DNA from: a virus
Virus record (IMG/VR): IMGVR_UViG_3300027749_000146
Span: 1-52,433 of that record
Length of the DNA stretch: 52,433 nt
Direction: 5' to 3' (one strand)
A program made the translations under genes and the position numbers. Each line of letters starts with the position of its first letter. The stretch's first letter is position 1. The notes beneath the pieces were generated by a model that searched no databases, was not told where the DNA came from, and was given only the letters and a program-made list of their open reading frames with translations. This document shows, in pieces, positions 9,781 through 20,155 of this stretch.

Positions 9781-9788
9781 TATAAATA
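9781..9788 (-). promoter_or_regulatory. TATTTATA element, candidate late promoter
   Basis: The coding strand reads TATTTATA 13 bases before ATG 9767, in the 40-base gap after the PKD-like gene. An A-rich AAAAGAAAA stretch follows it and may aid translation start. Confidence 0.45.
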
Positions 9789-9807
9789 GTTTAGTTCTCT
9801 TTTTCAA

Positions 9808-10902
9808 TTACACTTTATCCCGAATAACAACATTAAAAAAACCATAGCCGTAGTTTATCATATCCCCAAGGTTGTCTACCTCCCCAAGTCGTTGTACTCT
9901 TTCATAAGCACTATTCTTACCTCTTTCAACAAAAACATCTGTTTGTATCTGTGGTTGGTCAACCGCTTTCAATAAAACTTCATTCTTTGTTATTGGGTAT
10001 GCCACTAAATTTTCCGATGTTAACCCTGAAGATTGCTCAAAGAAAATAGTTGTACCATCTGAATAATCATAATAATATATTCCAGTTATTGTATATGCCG
10101 TGTACACAGTATTATAATCAGTTATAGATCCCCATATCTGTCCATAACTTATTATAGGTAAATTAAGTCTTTGATCTAATGTCAAATTACCATATGGTTT
10201 TAACTCATTAATTCTTGATTTAGTAATCCCTGAAATTGTAAATGGAACAGAGACGTAATTGTTTGAAGTCTGAGCAGATACCACATTGACAGCATCTCCT
10301 GAAAATATATAATCATAAGAAACAGGAGTTCCGATCCAATTGCCATAAGATGGTGCGAAGTATGCCTCCCCTGTTGGATTATAAATCGTTACATTCTCAT
10401 ATGGTGTTGAAATTGTTTTTGAAACTTTTGTTACTCCCCAAGGATTAGTCTGTTCTAAGGTTATTGTATAAGTGTTTACCTCGGCAGCATATGTGTGCAT
10501 TATAGAATTTGGTGAGTAAGTCGTAATTGATTGTTTTGGACTTCCGTCACCCCAATCAATAATATATGCCGATAGATCTAAAAACTTTTGAAATTCATCA
10601 GAGGTGTTATAAACATAATAGTTATATGGACTACCTGTTGTTGCGGAGAATAAAAAGTTCGCAACAACATTTTTTTGTAATACTGCCCCATCAAAAGGAC
10701 TATAATACCCTGCGTCAACGGCACTCTGTCTAAACAAAATTGGTATTGTTAATCCCGATAATAAGGAACTACCATTTGGTCCTGAACTAACAACCTGTGT
10801 CATTGCCGAATAAACCCCCACAGGTGTTCCACTGTAATTAATAACCGATAAGTCTCCCTTAATCGTTTCAGGTGAAATTATAATGTTATAATAGTCTTGC
10901 AT
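9808..10902 (-). CDS. virion protein with PKD-like domain
   Basis: This 364-residue protein carries, at about residues 105-165, a PKD-like beta-sandwich signature: IIDWGDGSP, then MHTYA, NTYTITLEQTNPWG. PKD domains act in extracellular adhesion and in phage baseplate or fibre proteins. The start ATG shares one base with the stop of the upstream gene (TAATG). The rest is beta-rich with no signature I recognise. It is probably a baseplate-attached decoration or fibre component; the domain call is moderately sure, the role is inferred from position. Confidence 0.7.
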   Translation of the reverse strand: MQDYYNIIISPETIKGDLSVINYSGTPVGVYSAMTQVVSSGPNGSSLLSGLTIPILFRQSAVDAGYYSPFDGAVLQKNVVANFLFSATTGSPYNYYVYNTSDEFQKFLDLSAYIIDWGDGSPKQSITTYSPNSIMHTYAAEVNTYTITLEQTNPWGVTKVSKTISTPYENVTIYNPTGEAYFAPSYGNWIGTPVSYDYIFSGDAVNVVSAQTSNNYVSVPFTISGITKSRINELKPYGNLTLDQRLNLPIISYGQIWGSITDYNTVYTAYTITGIYYYDYSDGTTIFFEQSSGLTSENLVAYPITKNEVLLKAVDQPQIQTDVFVERGKNSAYERVQRLGEVDNLGDMINYGYGFFNVVIRDKV

Positions 10903-11723
10903 TATTGTGGGTTTACATATTCATACCATTTTATTGGAACATTAGTTCCCATCCTTTTTCCGTAAGTTGTACTATTTGTATTAATGTCTATTATTTCATA
11001 GTTCTGCGCGGCATAATCCAATTTGGTCTGATAATAAAAATATTGTTGATTATCAAAAGTAAATTTATCCCCACCATCACCATTGATTGTCGATTGTGGC
11101 ATATTCATTAATTTCGTGAATATTCCTTGCTTTGCATTATAAAATTTGGCGGACATATAAAATGTATCAATATCCAAAAATGTTCTTTTCTTTAACCAAT
11201 AAAAGAAAAATCCTTCTTTATCTCCAATATAATCCAAGATAAACTTTGGTTTTTTAATAGAGACAGTTGTTCTTTGCATTTGGGTAACCATTGTTAATCC
11301 TTGTTGCGTTGGAACTATTACTGTAAAATAATTAATCTGTTTCTTATTATCTGGTGAGTCATAAAAATCCAATTTAAAAAATGAATTCGTATAACTATTC
11401 GTATAATAATATACGTCTTGCGGCGTAAATCCTTCTCCAAGATAACTTATATTCCAATTCGTTTCATCATTCAATGATCCTCCCGAATAAAAATAAAATT
11501 CATAGTTAACTTCCGTGTTATTTGTTGTGGCTGTTGCCGGAGCATGTGCGAATCTTGAAACCTCAAAATCTCTATCAGGACCAATAACTTCAGTTATCAT
11601 CTGAGTTTCATATTCATCAATTGCCATATCTAAACCAAGATAGTCCCAAGAAAGTTGGACGGGTATGGTAATTGACTTATCTGTCAATCCATCTTGTTGT
11701 ATCACATATTTACTCACATCCAT
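10902..11723 (-). CDS. unassigned baseplate-module protein
   Basis: This 273-residue protein (MDVSKYVIQQDGLTDK start) is rich in Tyr, Phe and Asn, with repeated aromatic patches such as YYTNSYTNSFFKLDFY. No domain is recognised. It overlaps the upstream 565-residue gene by 14 bases and is joined to the next by TAATG, so all three are translationally coupled and probably act in one assembly. Composition resembles beta-rich virion proteins. Confidence 0.7.
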   Translation of the reverse strand: MDVSKYVIQQDGLTDKSITIPVQLSWDYLGLDMAIDEYETQMITEVIGPDRDFEVSRFAHAPATATTNNTEVNYEFYFYSGGSLNDETNWNISYLGEGFTPQDVYYYTNSYTNSFFKLDFYDSPDNKKQINYFTVIVPTQQGLTMVTQMQRTTVSIKKPKFILDYIGDKEGFFFYWLKKRTFLDIDTFYMSAKFYNAKQGIFTKLMNMPQSTINGDGGDKFTFDNQQYFYYQTKLDYAAQNYEIIDINTNSTTYGKRMGTNVPIKWYEYVNPQ

Positions 11724-13407
11724 CGATAATTGGTTTTGGTGTATAATTTATGGACAAGATCGCCTCATTGTAATTTGCCCCCTCAGGAATTAATCTAAAC
11801 ATAACATCCTTAAATGGATATTGCGCCCCGTTTAAATAAGGATAGTCAACACCTCTACCCAAGTTGTCAATAAACCCATAAGTATATAGATCCCTCCACC
11901 TAAATTGATTATCCGATTTTGAGTAATAAGAATAACTTGGTATACCATCAACTATCTGAGCATCTCCAGTTTCAATATAATCTGAGAATACTCGTATGGT
12001 CATCGGATTATGAGGAGCATAATAATATCCAGGAGAGTTCGTATCACTCTCAGATGTTGTTTGAAAAACATGCTGATTATATTTTATCTTCTGATAATAT
12101 GGTGAAACAACCCTTTCAACTTGGTAATAATCATTCCATTCACAGAAATCTCCATCAAGGGTATCTCCGACACTTAATACATTATTATAATAGAATGTCT
12201 TGGTAGCGCCATTTGTTAAGGTATATGAAGATGTGGTGATGGTTGTATTCGATTCTTGGTTGTTTAAATCCCACCAAGAATTTAATTTTTTGGACATATT
12301 AAATTGCCATCCTTGTTTTAATCCAACCCCATTATATGGTTGATTAAAGTATCCCGTATAACCCCGATTAATTATTGTTAAAAATAATTCGGTTAATGGT
12401 CGTTTCTGATTATCTTTTAAACCAATTAAATTCACATCATGTGCTGTCGTAACATCATAAGCATTACTACCAGTTTTTTGAGAAATCCTTGTAATCTGGT
12501 TTGGAGTTATCGAACTATATTCAATTTTTCTTTTTTCATTAAATACATTTTTCTCAAATGCTGCCTTAGTCATTAATAAGTCATCAACATTTGTTAAAAT
12601 CTTATGTCTTCTAACATAATACTTTGATCGAGTCTCCAACAAGTTATCAGGATTAACAACCCTTTTAAATGTTCCTGTTGTGCCAGGACTGAAAGTTGTT
12701 CCAGTATATCCAATATCAAAAACATTAAATGTATAAATATCACTACCAAATTGTCCATTACCCAAAGAAAACACCTGAAAAATATTTGAATTACGATAAG
12801 TTAACGAGAGTTCCACAGATTCTCCCGGTGTTAATCCGTGAGACGCAATACAATTAAACGCAATAAGACCATTACCGTCACTTGTTCCACCTGTAATTAC
12901 AAAAGGTATACCATCACTTGCAACCCATGTTATATTTGAAGAATTTGGTGAGACATAAGTTAAACTTTTTTGGTCGTCATTTTCAAATGCATAACTTAAA
13001 TAATAAGTCCAATTATAGGTGTACGCACTTTTTGATTTATAATCAATATGTTGATCATTGGTGTTTACCCTAAAAAAATCAAATTCATAAAATTGTGGAA
13101 ATCCTGTCCATTTAGTTGTCGTCATCGACACATCAGGTGTCGTATAATAAAGATTGTTCTGAAATGGGATATATGATGTGGTTCCAGTATAAGTGTTATC
13201 GTATAGATAAGTAATTTTAAATGTCGGTCTAAAAACAGTACCTGCCTGCCTTTCATCGTCATATACCTGAGCCAAGTTAATCGTAGAACTTCTATCGTAT
13301 TCAGTAATCTCTTGACTCTGAGATTCTAAAGAAACAGAAATTTTTTCGTCAATTGCCGGAGCTCCCTTATATTTTAGATTACTTGGTATTATTGTAATGT
13401 TACTCAT
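11710..13407 (-). CDS. unassigned large baseplate-module protein
   Basis: This 565-residue protein (MSNITIIPSNLKYKG start) is rich in Tyr, Thr, Asn and Gly, with many short beta-type segments (GYTGTTFSPGTTGTF). I recognise no domain. It overlaps the 1605-residue gene upstream by 8 bases and the 273-residue gene downstream by 14 bases. No signal peptide or membrane segment is seen. It is probably structural, lying between wedge and fibre genes. Confidence 0.7.
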   Translation of the reverse strand: MSNITIIPSNLKYKGAPAIDEKISVSLESQSQEITEYDRSSTINLAQVYDDERQAGTVFRPTFKITYLYDNTYTGTTSYIPFQNNLYYTTPDVSMTTTKWTGFPQFYEFDFFRVNTNDQHIDYKSKSAYTYNWTYYLSYAFENDDQKSLTYVSPNSSNITWVASDGIPFVITGGTSDGNGLIAFNCIASHGLTPGESVELSLTYRNSNIFQVFSLGNGQFGSDIYTFNVFDIGYTGTTFSPGTTGTFKRVVNPDNLLETRSKYYVRRHKILTNVDDLLMTKAAFEKNVFNEKRKIEYSSITPNQITRISQKTGSNAYDVTTAHDVNLIGLKDNQKRPLTELFLTIINRGYTGYFNQPYNGVGLKQGWQFNMSKKLNSWWDLNNQESNTTITTSSYTLTNGATKTFYYNNVLSVGDTLDGDFCEWNDYYQVERVVSPYYQKIKYNQHVFQTTSESDTNSPGYYYAPHNPMTIRVFSDYIETGDAQIVDGIPSYSYYSKSDNQFRWRDLYTYGFIDNLGRGVDYPYLNGAQYPFKDVMFRLIPEGANYNEAILSINYTPKPIIDGCE

Positions 13408-16400
13408 CTACCGAATATTTTGTTTTAAATTTATCTAAAGCCGATTTACCTTTATTAATCCCAAAATAGAACTGAAATGGTGCTCCCACAATAAACGATT
13501 TTCTAAGACCACCAGTCGAAATATAATTACCATTTGCGTCTATATTAAAGATATAACCACGAGCATTCAAATTATTAACACCCGAAGTTGAACTCCAAAA
13601 ATATGGTGTATCTGAACGACTTCTATCTAAAGACTGATAAGGAGTATTCTGAACAATATCACTTTCATTTGTCGCCCATGTATTCTTTTCATCGCCAAAA
13701 ATGGTATTTTGATTGTTTAATTTCCATTTATAAAATGGAACCACCTGTGATTTAATACCATATGGATAAGGATAAAATCCAACATTATTAACCCCTCTAA
13801 AATCAATAACTCCAGGTGTAAGGTAATCTTTAAATTGTAAATCTTGAGTTGTTGATGAAAACCATACCTCCATAATAGGACTACTTGAAGTTCCCCCTAT
13901 AGTCATTGGTGGACCTTGAACACTTTGATAAAACTCTTGTGAGAAATTCACATTTCCCATTTCAGAATTTATTGATGTCAGTTGAGCAAAATCACCATCA
14001 ACACGTAAATCCGCTCTTGAGAATAAAGCATTTATTGACCCACTACCAAGACCTGTTAGTTTACTTAAGAAACTTGATGTCGTCATTCTACTAATTGCAA
14101 AAAAGTTTACAAGATCCGAATTATCCGCATAACTTGACGAAGTTAAATTAGGTATGAGATAACTTTTTGTTGCCGGATCAAATGTGATTTCAGAATAAAA
14201 ATAATCTTTCATTCCCAAATTAATCATAGTTGTTGGAAACATTAAATTCACATCATTAACTGCGGACTCATTTGCGGTTCTGACACCAACAAATTTATTC
14301 GATGAATCATTATATGGAGTACTCCTATAATAGAAATTATTTGTTTTTTCATCGAAGTATGTGGTATCAGTACAATATCCCCCAATGGTTGCTTGATTTT
14401 TAGAATTATATCTAGTATTGACTTGAATTGGAAATGCGAATAACGACCCATTTATCCAATTGTTTGTAAAAGTTTGTGACAAAACTCCTCGACACAACCC
14501 ATAAGTAAACCGATATCTTGACGCCCATTCTTCAAAAGCTTTAATATCTTTACCATTAATTAAATCGATAAATGGTACTCTCACAAAAACATAACATCCT
14601 TTTTGAACTGAATCAGTTTCAGCACATGTTTGATTTACATGAAAAGTATCCCCCCATCCCTGATAACATTTAAATTGCGTCATACCTGTACAACTAAAAG
14701 TTTCTCCCACTGTAAGAGAGTTTGGTAATCCTTCAATATCTGGAGATACCTGTTGGGCACCTGTCGTAAATCCCACAGATGTCGGTTCAATTCCAGCATC
14801 TGGAATAACATAAAATTCAAAATTATTATTTTGTTGTAATAAAGCAGGATTGATACTCCAACTTCCACCATCTAATTTATCCGAAGATGGAAGTCTATCC
14901 GTTCTCATCACATTCAATCCTTTGTTTGATGAAGTAAAAGTCATTGGAGTTTGATTGAACACATCGTAAAAAGTTCTTGTACTATATCTATACTCCCAAC
15001 AACTATAATCTTGGCATCCTCCTACAATAGATTGTCCAATGGTCGCACTTCTTTTGTATGCCCACATAACCGCAAGACCAGATAAATCTTGAAATAATGG
15101 TGGCGTATTCATATATTTACTACTTTCAAGTCCACCCGCGACACCTGTTAACATATCATTCCTTTGTGTTCTTACACCAATTGTACTATATAAAGTTTCT
15201 GTGAGAAGATGACCCCCATCTATTTGATTATAATTAGTATTGTCAAGTGCCCCATAATACCCAACAGTACTTGAGGTAAACGCACTAAACTCAGTTCCTG
15301 GTGTGAAAAATTTAGATTGATAAAACATATCCGTTTGTACATTAAATGCACCAATTGATGATGTGGCAGATGCCACTTGGATAGGTATATTTGTTCTTGT
15401 ATTTCCTGTAACTATAAATTTAGGGTCATCAATTGTACTACCAAAAATAACGCCTAACCCATACTTATTCACATACTTTGGAGAATAGGGGTCAACCCCT
15501 CTCTGTAAGATTAAAATATATTGATCACCAATATCATTATAATAATCTATTGGTCTAACTGTTAATGTATCATTTTTTTGATAACCACCCCCAGCAACAG
15601 TAGATCTTGGTCTCATGGTCTGAACAGTAGTCTCTCCTGTTAAAATATTAGGAAAACAATATGTATTTGTTGACGAAGAAGAAATATTCCAAATTTTTAC
15701 CGCGTCTGACATTGTTATTGCAGTTATAACTTGAAAATATTCTCTATCCATTGGATAGTCTTGTCTATTTATTGTAGTTCCAGTTGGTAAATTATAGAGT
15801 TGAGACACATTTATAAGTTCACTTCCTGAATTAGGAGACGCATAATTCACTGTTAAATTGAATGCCGATGACTGTGTTGTTCCCGTTATTCCTCGTACAA
15901 TACCATTATTTGTTTGTGCAGTATACAAGAAATTAGTATCCGTAGAAGAATAAGGACTAACAGTTGTTAATAAATCACCAGCCTGATATGCGGCAATCGA
16001 TAAAACTGTCGTAGTATTATCAAAATGATAATTTGTACTACTATTATTATAGTCAGATGAAAATGTTACTTTAATTTTATTAGTACCATAGAAATAAGAA
16101 AATCTTGAATTAAATATATTAATTCTTTCTCCAATTGGTAAATCATTCGTTAACCCCCAATGTGCACGACCAATACTCGGGATCGTATATGCATTTGATT
16201 TTGGAACTTTATATATTGCAGGATTTTTAACTTGTATATTATTACCAGAAAGTACTTCAGTATACATTACTGTTTCAACGGAAATGTCCTCTTCAGATTT
16301 TTTTAATGTTACCGCATTATCATAAAGATATTGTGAAAAATTTTCATAATAAGATCCAGGACTTGATAAATAAGAAAGTGTCCCACTTGTTGTTCCAGCA

Positions 16401-18217
16401 ATTGGTTGTGAAGTAAGTGTTGTTGCTTCACAGTCACAAGCGTCACAATCAGGATAAGTAATCATCGGCATTCTTATCTGAAATCTTTTATAATTACAAA
16501 TATCAAATCCAAAAATACCACTTAAAATACTACAAATAAACCCAAAAGGTTTAACATTAATAATTGGAATTTTAATATTACAAATAAAACAAATTGCCGA
16601 AGTAAAAAGAACCCATAACGCTAATAATAAATGAATCGTAAATAGGAGCCCAATACCAATTACTTGAAAAACTTGTAATAATAAAGAAACAATAAAGAAA
16701 AGCCAATCAAAGTTTTTAAACCCATCATTAACCGGAAATTTATTAATTGTTGCAACACAACTATTATTATCAATTTCTTTAATTCCAACAAATTTACCTC
16801 TAGTCCCTTTTTTATATTCATCAATAAGTGAAGAGACAGTATAAACTTTATTAAATTTAAATTCATAAAAAGTATCATCAGCATTTATCATTTCATTTAA
16901 TCTATCAATCTTTTCAGATCCAATAAACCCATCAGTATATCCACTCCACGCTAACCCAAAATAATATGAACTTGATAATCTGTTTCTTCTATTTTGGTCT
17001 AATGATCCCAATGGTGTGTCTCTTCTTGCCGATCCAGTCCATCCATGCTCTTTAATATTTGGAACCAAATAATATGCTCGCCTTGTTGGTAAGGCAATAT
17101 CATTAGGTTGTTGCCATTTCACCTTAAACCGATATTTTCCTTTTGTTGGTATTCCTATTGCAGGATTATTTGAAAGTACTGTTTCACCAAATTGATTAGT
17201 CACTAAATAATCTAAATTCATCGGCATCTCCGTAATCCAAGTACCATCACCATCAATTATATTTCCCGCCTGTTCTAACTGATATTCTTCCAACACCGGA
17301 TTACCTTCACTATCTTGGTCAGCTGTTTGTCTAATCGCCAAAATTTGTCCAGGACCTGTAATTAATCCACACATGTCACCCAAATTATCTTTTGGCTTAC
17401 AATTTTTTCTAACCCTCATTTGTTGTGAAGAAGAATATAATGACCCCATGAATACTGAGGTTGGTTCAATATTAATATTAGAACTATCTCTTAAGTCAAA
17501 ATCAGTTCTGCTAATTGCAATTTGACAAATATCAGGATCTCCCCATAAGGGAGAAACTTCAATACTTTTTGTTAATGAAACTATCTGTGGTAAAGAATTT
17601 AAATCAGTTGATGTCCTGAATTTATTTCCAGCAACTTGGGCTGGTGTGGCTAATCCCATTCTAATCAAATCCTGAGGAGTAAGGGAAAACTCTCCAATAT
17701 CTGAAAGGTCAACATCCATGAATACTGTTTGATTACCCAATGGAGCCCCCATAATCATATAATCACCACTATCATTTGTCTTGGTGGTAAATCTATAATA
17801 TTTGTCATAGATTTCAACGGCAGTAAGTCCTGTTAAAGCATCAATTCTAGATGGTAATGTTCCTGTTGCTGCGTGTTTAGAGTATGATTTTTCGTAAGGT
17901 AATAGATTATACCTATACCCATCTTCATTCTTATCAGCAGGAGATTTATAAGGATAGATACTTGATATAATAGGATTTGATTGGTCAACACTATCAATTG
18001 GAATAAAGACAGACACTCTGGCGTTTGGTAAACCGAATCCACCATTTGCTGTCACCCTTCCAACTATAACACCATAATCAGCACAACTCCTAGAATAGAT
18101 ATCACTTTGTTGAATCTTTAAAGATAATATCTCCAAAAACTCAAAATCTTGGTCTAGTTGGACATTGATTGTTTTGTTTGTCCCAAGTTCTGTTCTTATT
18201 CTATATGATTGACCCAT
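13400..18217 (-). CDS. giant baseplate-associated protein with internal hydrophobic, Cys-rich segment
   Basis: This 1605-residue protein starts at ATG 18217 (MGQSYRIRTELGTNK). Near residues 48-150 is a carboxypeptidase-regulatory-like beta domain (YGVIVGRVTANG, LPNARVSVFIP) of the kind found in surface proteins. Residues about 503-575 are strikingly hydrophobic: FDWLFFIVSLLLQVFQ followed by IGLLFTIHLLLALWVLF. Several cysteines follow (ICFICN, FICSILSG, DICNYKR) and then an acidic Cys cluster DCDACDCE near 590. This looks like two to three membrane-spanning helices, unusual for a virion protein. The remaining ~1000 residues are beta-rich with no recognised domain. It is the third gene after gp25 and gp6, in the wedge region. 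Role unknown; membrane contact during infection is a possibility. Confidence 0.75.
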   Translation of the reverse strand: MGQSYRIRTELGTNKTINVQLDQDFEFLEILSLKIQQSDIYSRSCADYGVIVGRVTANGGFGLPNARVSVFIPIDSVDQSNPIISSIYPYKSPADKNEDGYRYNLLPYEKSYSKHAATGTLPSRIDALTGLTAVEIYDKYYRFTTKTNDSGDYMIMGAPLGNQTVFMDVDLSDIGEFSLTPQDLIRMGLATPAQVAGNKFRTSTDLNSLPQIVSLTKSIEVSPLWGDPDICQIAISRTDFDLRDSSNINIEPTSVFMGSLYSSSQQMRVRKNCKPKDNLGDMCGLITGPGQILAIRQTADQDSEGNPVLEEYQLEQAGNIIDGDGTWITEMPMNLDYLVTNQFGETVLSNNPAIGIPTKGKYRFKVKWQQPNDIALPTRRAYYLVPNIKEHGWTGSARRDTPLGSLDQNRRNRLSSSYYFGLAWSGYTDGFIGSEKIDRLNEMINADDTFYEFKFNKVYTVSSLIDEYKKGTRGKFVGIKEIDNNSCVATINKFPVNDGFKNFDWLFFIVSLLLQVFQVIGIGLLFTIHLLLALWVLFTSAICFICNIKIPIINVKPFGFICSILSGIFGFDICNYKRFQIRMPMITYPDCDACDCEATTLTSQPIAGTTSGTLSYLSSPGSYYENFSQYLYDNAVTLKKSEEDISVETVMYTEVLSGNNIQVKNPAIYKVPKSNAYTIPSIGRAHWGLTNDLPIGERINIFNSRFSYFYGTNKIKVTFSSDYNNSSTNYHFDNTTTVLSIAAYQAGDLLTTVSPYSSTDTNFLYTAQTNNGIVRGITGTTQSSAFNLTVNYASPNSGSELINVSQLYNLPTGTTINRQDYPMDREYFQVITAITMSDAVKIWNISSSSTNTYCFPNILTGETTVQTMRPRSTVAGGGYQKNDTLTVRPIDYYNDIGDQYILILQRGVDPYSPKYVNKYGLGVIFGSTIDDPKFIVTGNTRTNIPIQVASATSSIGAFNVQTDMFYQSKFFTPGTEFSAFTSSTVGYYGALDNTNYNQIDGGHLLTETLYSTIGVRTQRNDMLTGVAGGLESSKYMNTPPLFQDLSGLAVMWAYKRSATIGQSIVGGCQDYSCWEYRYSTRTFYDVFNQTPMTFTSSNKGLNVMRTDRLPSSDKLDGGSWSINPALLQQNNNFEFYVIPDAGIEPTSVGFTTGAQQVSPDIEGLPNSLTVGETFSCTGMTQFKCYQGWGDTFHVNQTCAETDSVQKGCYVFVRVPFIDLINGKDIKAFEEWASRYRFTYGLCRGVLSQTFTNNWINGSLFAFPIQVNTRYNSKNQATIGGYCTDTTYFDEKTNNFYYRSTPYNDSSNKFVGVRTANESAVNDVNLMFPTTMINLGMKDYFYSEITFDPATKSYLIPNLTSSSYADNSDLVNFFAISRMTTSSFLSKLTGLGSGSINALFSRADLRVDGDFAQLTSINSEMGNVNFSQEFYQSVQGPPMTIGGTSSSPIMEVWFSSTTQDLQFKDYLTPGVIDFRGVNNVGFYPYPYGIKSQVVPFYKWKLNNQNTIFGDEKNTWATNESDIVQNTPYQSLDRSRSDTPYFWSSTSGVNNLNARGYIFNIDANGNYISTGGLRKSFIVGAPFQFYFGINKGKSALDKFKTKYSVDE

Positions 18218-18231
18218 GAATCGCTTTAATT

Positions 18232-18239
18232 TATAAATA
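18232..18239 (-). promoter_or_regulatory. TATTTATA element, candidate late promoter
   Basis: The coding strand reads AGTATTTATAAATT in the 94-base gap between the gp6-like stop and ATG 18217, with 14 bases from the element to the start codon. No terminator hairpin is visible in the gap. Confidence 0.45.
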
Positions 18240-18311
18240 CTTTATGTGTAATTTTTAAAGACAAAAACACACCTTATAAATTATAATCTAAATGGTCAAG
18301 AAATAAACTTG

Positions 18312-20150
18312 TTAGGAGAAAGTAACTGATTGGAAATTTTTGACTAAGACTTTGATGTCTTTATTAGGATATCTTATCTGATACACTTGAGATGGTTGCG
18401 CAAATATTGTATCATCAACAGGAAGTATTTGTTTAGTTTCAGGGTCTGAATATACCATAGAAGTTTCTTCTGAAGAATATTGTCCTCCGACATTATTAAA
18501 CACATTTAACGACGCCACAGTTAAAACTCCATTTTGATTTTGAACAATACTTCTTATCTCAGATAGATAAACATTTTGTCCAAGTTGTCTCACTTGTGGG
18601 TTAAAATAGGTAGAAATCTTGTCAACAACATTTGAAATAACTTGTCCTGAATTTTGAGCAGAATCTAAAACAATAGAAACCTCAACACTTAGATCAATAA
18701 CTGCAGCAGTTAAAATTGAAATATAATCATTTATCATTCTATAGTTAGAAAGATATGTTGCAACATTTTGTCTTAAAGTATCTGACACAATACTTGTTAG
18801 TTTACCTGATGTATCATAAGACAATAACTGAATTAAAATCTTATTGTTATTTTCAGTAATAGATACTTTGGCTGGCGCTCCAAATTCTGATGGCATATTT
18901 CTTATGATTGACTCATAATCCTGAACGGTAACTGCTCTCTTTTGTGCTGAGAAGTTAAAAGAAACATAATTCCTTATTTCTTCTAATGAAGGAATTCCTG
19001 CTCCACCAATTGCAGCAGTAACATTATTACATCTAAGAGAGTTAACCACAGATGAATTAGTTAATTCCGAAGGACCATTAACAAAGAATGTTACAGTACC
19101 TATTTGATTAATAACATTAGTCCCTAAATTACTACCTAATCCTCCGCCAACTCTATATTGAACAAACAATGTTGAGTTCGGAGTTAATGCAGATCCAAGT
19201 GATAAATTGTTTGAATATCTTTGTAAATCAATTGTCGCCCCTAAAGTCGTGAATTGATTTAATTGGTCTTGTGCTGTATTAGTCCCACCACCAAAAGTTA
19301 ACTTTTTAAATCCTTCAGGCGTAAATTCACTTATAAATCTGTTCTGAGTCTGTATATACTTACCAACCTTTATTCCCGGTTGATCTGAAACTTTAGTTGG
19401 GTCCTCAATGAAAACTCTATCTTCTGCTAAAGCATCCACTTCATACCATTTATTTTGAACCCCTAAAAATTCTGCAGTGCTTGGAATGTTGGTGTACTCT
19501 GTACCATTTTTTAATAATGTACTTGTAATCCCCAAGACATTTTTCTCAGGTAAAAATAATTCAAAAAATGGCTTAACATCATTAGGAGTAATTACTCTCT
19601 TGAATACTTTTGTAACACCATTAACAACTAATTCTCTTTTAGTTATAGTATAATTAACTAAGACATTATTAGCATTAAAGTTTGGAATTTTTAATCTATT
19701 TGGATATCCTTGAGCATTATATGGTGATGCAAAGTTAACATCATAAATGTTTTCGAAAACAATACCAGCGCCACTAACTTGTGATCCTCTAGTTAATATC
19801 CCCAAATATCTCTCATCCTCTTTATCTCCGAATGCAGGAACTGTGATTGAGAAGTCCACTAAAGCAACCGAAGGTCTTTGTCCCGGTAATTTTAACCCGT
19901 AGGTTCTGGCGATATTATATATTGAGGATCTCTGTTGAGCGTATTGTAAAACAGTCTCTTGAATACTCCTGTCAATATGATAATGTAAATTGTCCGCAAC
20001 TGCCGCGTTTAAATCTAAAAACACAGAAAAAACAGACGCATCATTAAAGTCTTGAATTAATTCAGGATAATACGTTCTTACGTAATTCAATAATTCAGTT
20101 CTTATTGCCTGATAATCTCGGGTTGTATAGGATATTGTACGATTTGCCAT
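18312..20150 (-). CDS. baseplate wedge protein, T4 gp6-like
   Basis: This 612-residue protein is close in size to T4 gp6 (660). The N-terminus MANRTISYTTRDYQAIRTEL is followed by DFNDASVFSVFLDLNAAVADNLHYHIDRS, the usual opening of gp6/gpJ-type wedge proteins. Near residues 395-425 comes the conserved SAQKRAVTVQDYESIIRNMP phrase of this family. Gp6 forms the ring that joins wedges around the hub and drives baseplate opening. The gene follows the gp25-like gene by 5 bases, the same order as gp25 and the wedge genes in many contractile-tailed phages. Confidence is high from motif and neighbour. Confidence 0.9.
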   Translation of the reverse strand: MANRTISYTTRDYQAIRTELLNYVRTYYPELIQDFNDASVFSVFLDLNAAVADNLHYHIDRSIQETVLQYAQQRSSIYNIARTYGLKLPGQRPSVALVDFSITVPAFGDKEDERYLGILTRGSQVSGAGIVFENIYDVNFASPYNAQGYPNRLKIPNFNANNVLVNYTITKRELVVNGVTKVFKRVITPNDVKPFFELFLPEKNVLGITSTLLKNGTEYTNIPSTAEFLGVQNKWYEVDALAEDRVFIEDPTKVSDQPGIKVGKYIQTQNRFISEFTPEGFKKLTFGGGTNTAQDQLNQFTTLGATIDLQRYSNNLSLGSALTPNSTLFVQYRVGGGLGSNLGTNVINQIGTVTFFVNGPSELTNSSVVNSLRCNNVTAAIGGAGIPSLEEIRNYVSFNFSAQKRAVTVQDYESIIRNMPSEFGAPAKVSITENNNKILIQLLSYDTSGKLTSIVSDTLRQNVATYLSNYRMINDYISILTAAVIDLSVEVSIVLDSAQNSGQVISNVVDKISTYFNPQVRQLGQNVYLSEIRSIVQNQNGVLTVASLNVFNNVGGQYSSEETSMVYSDPETKQILPVDDTIFAQPSQVYQIRYPNKDIKVLVKNFQSVTFS

Positions 20151-20155
20151 TTATA

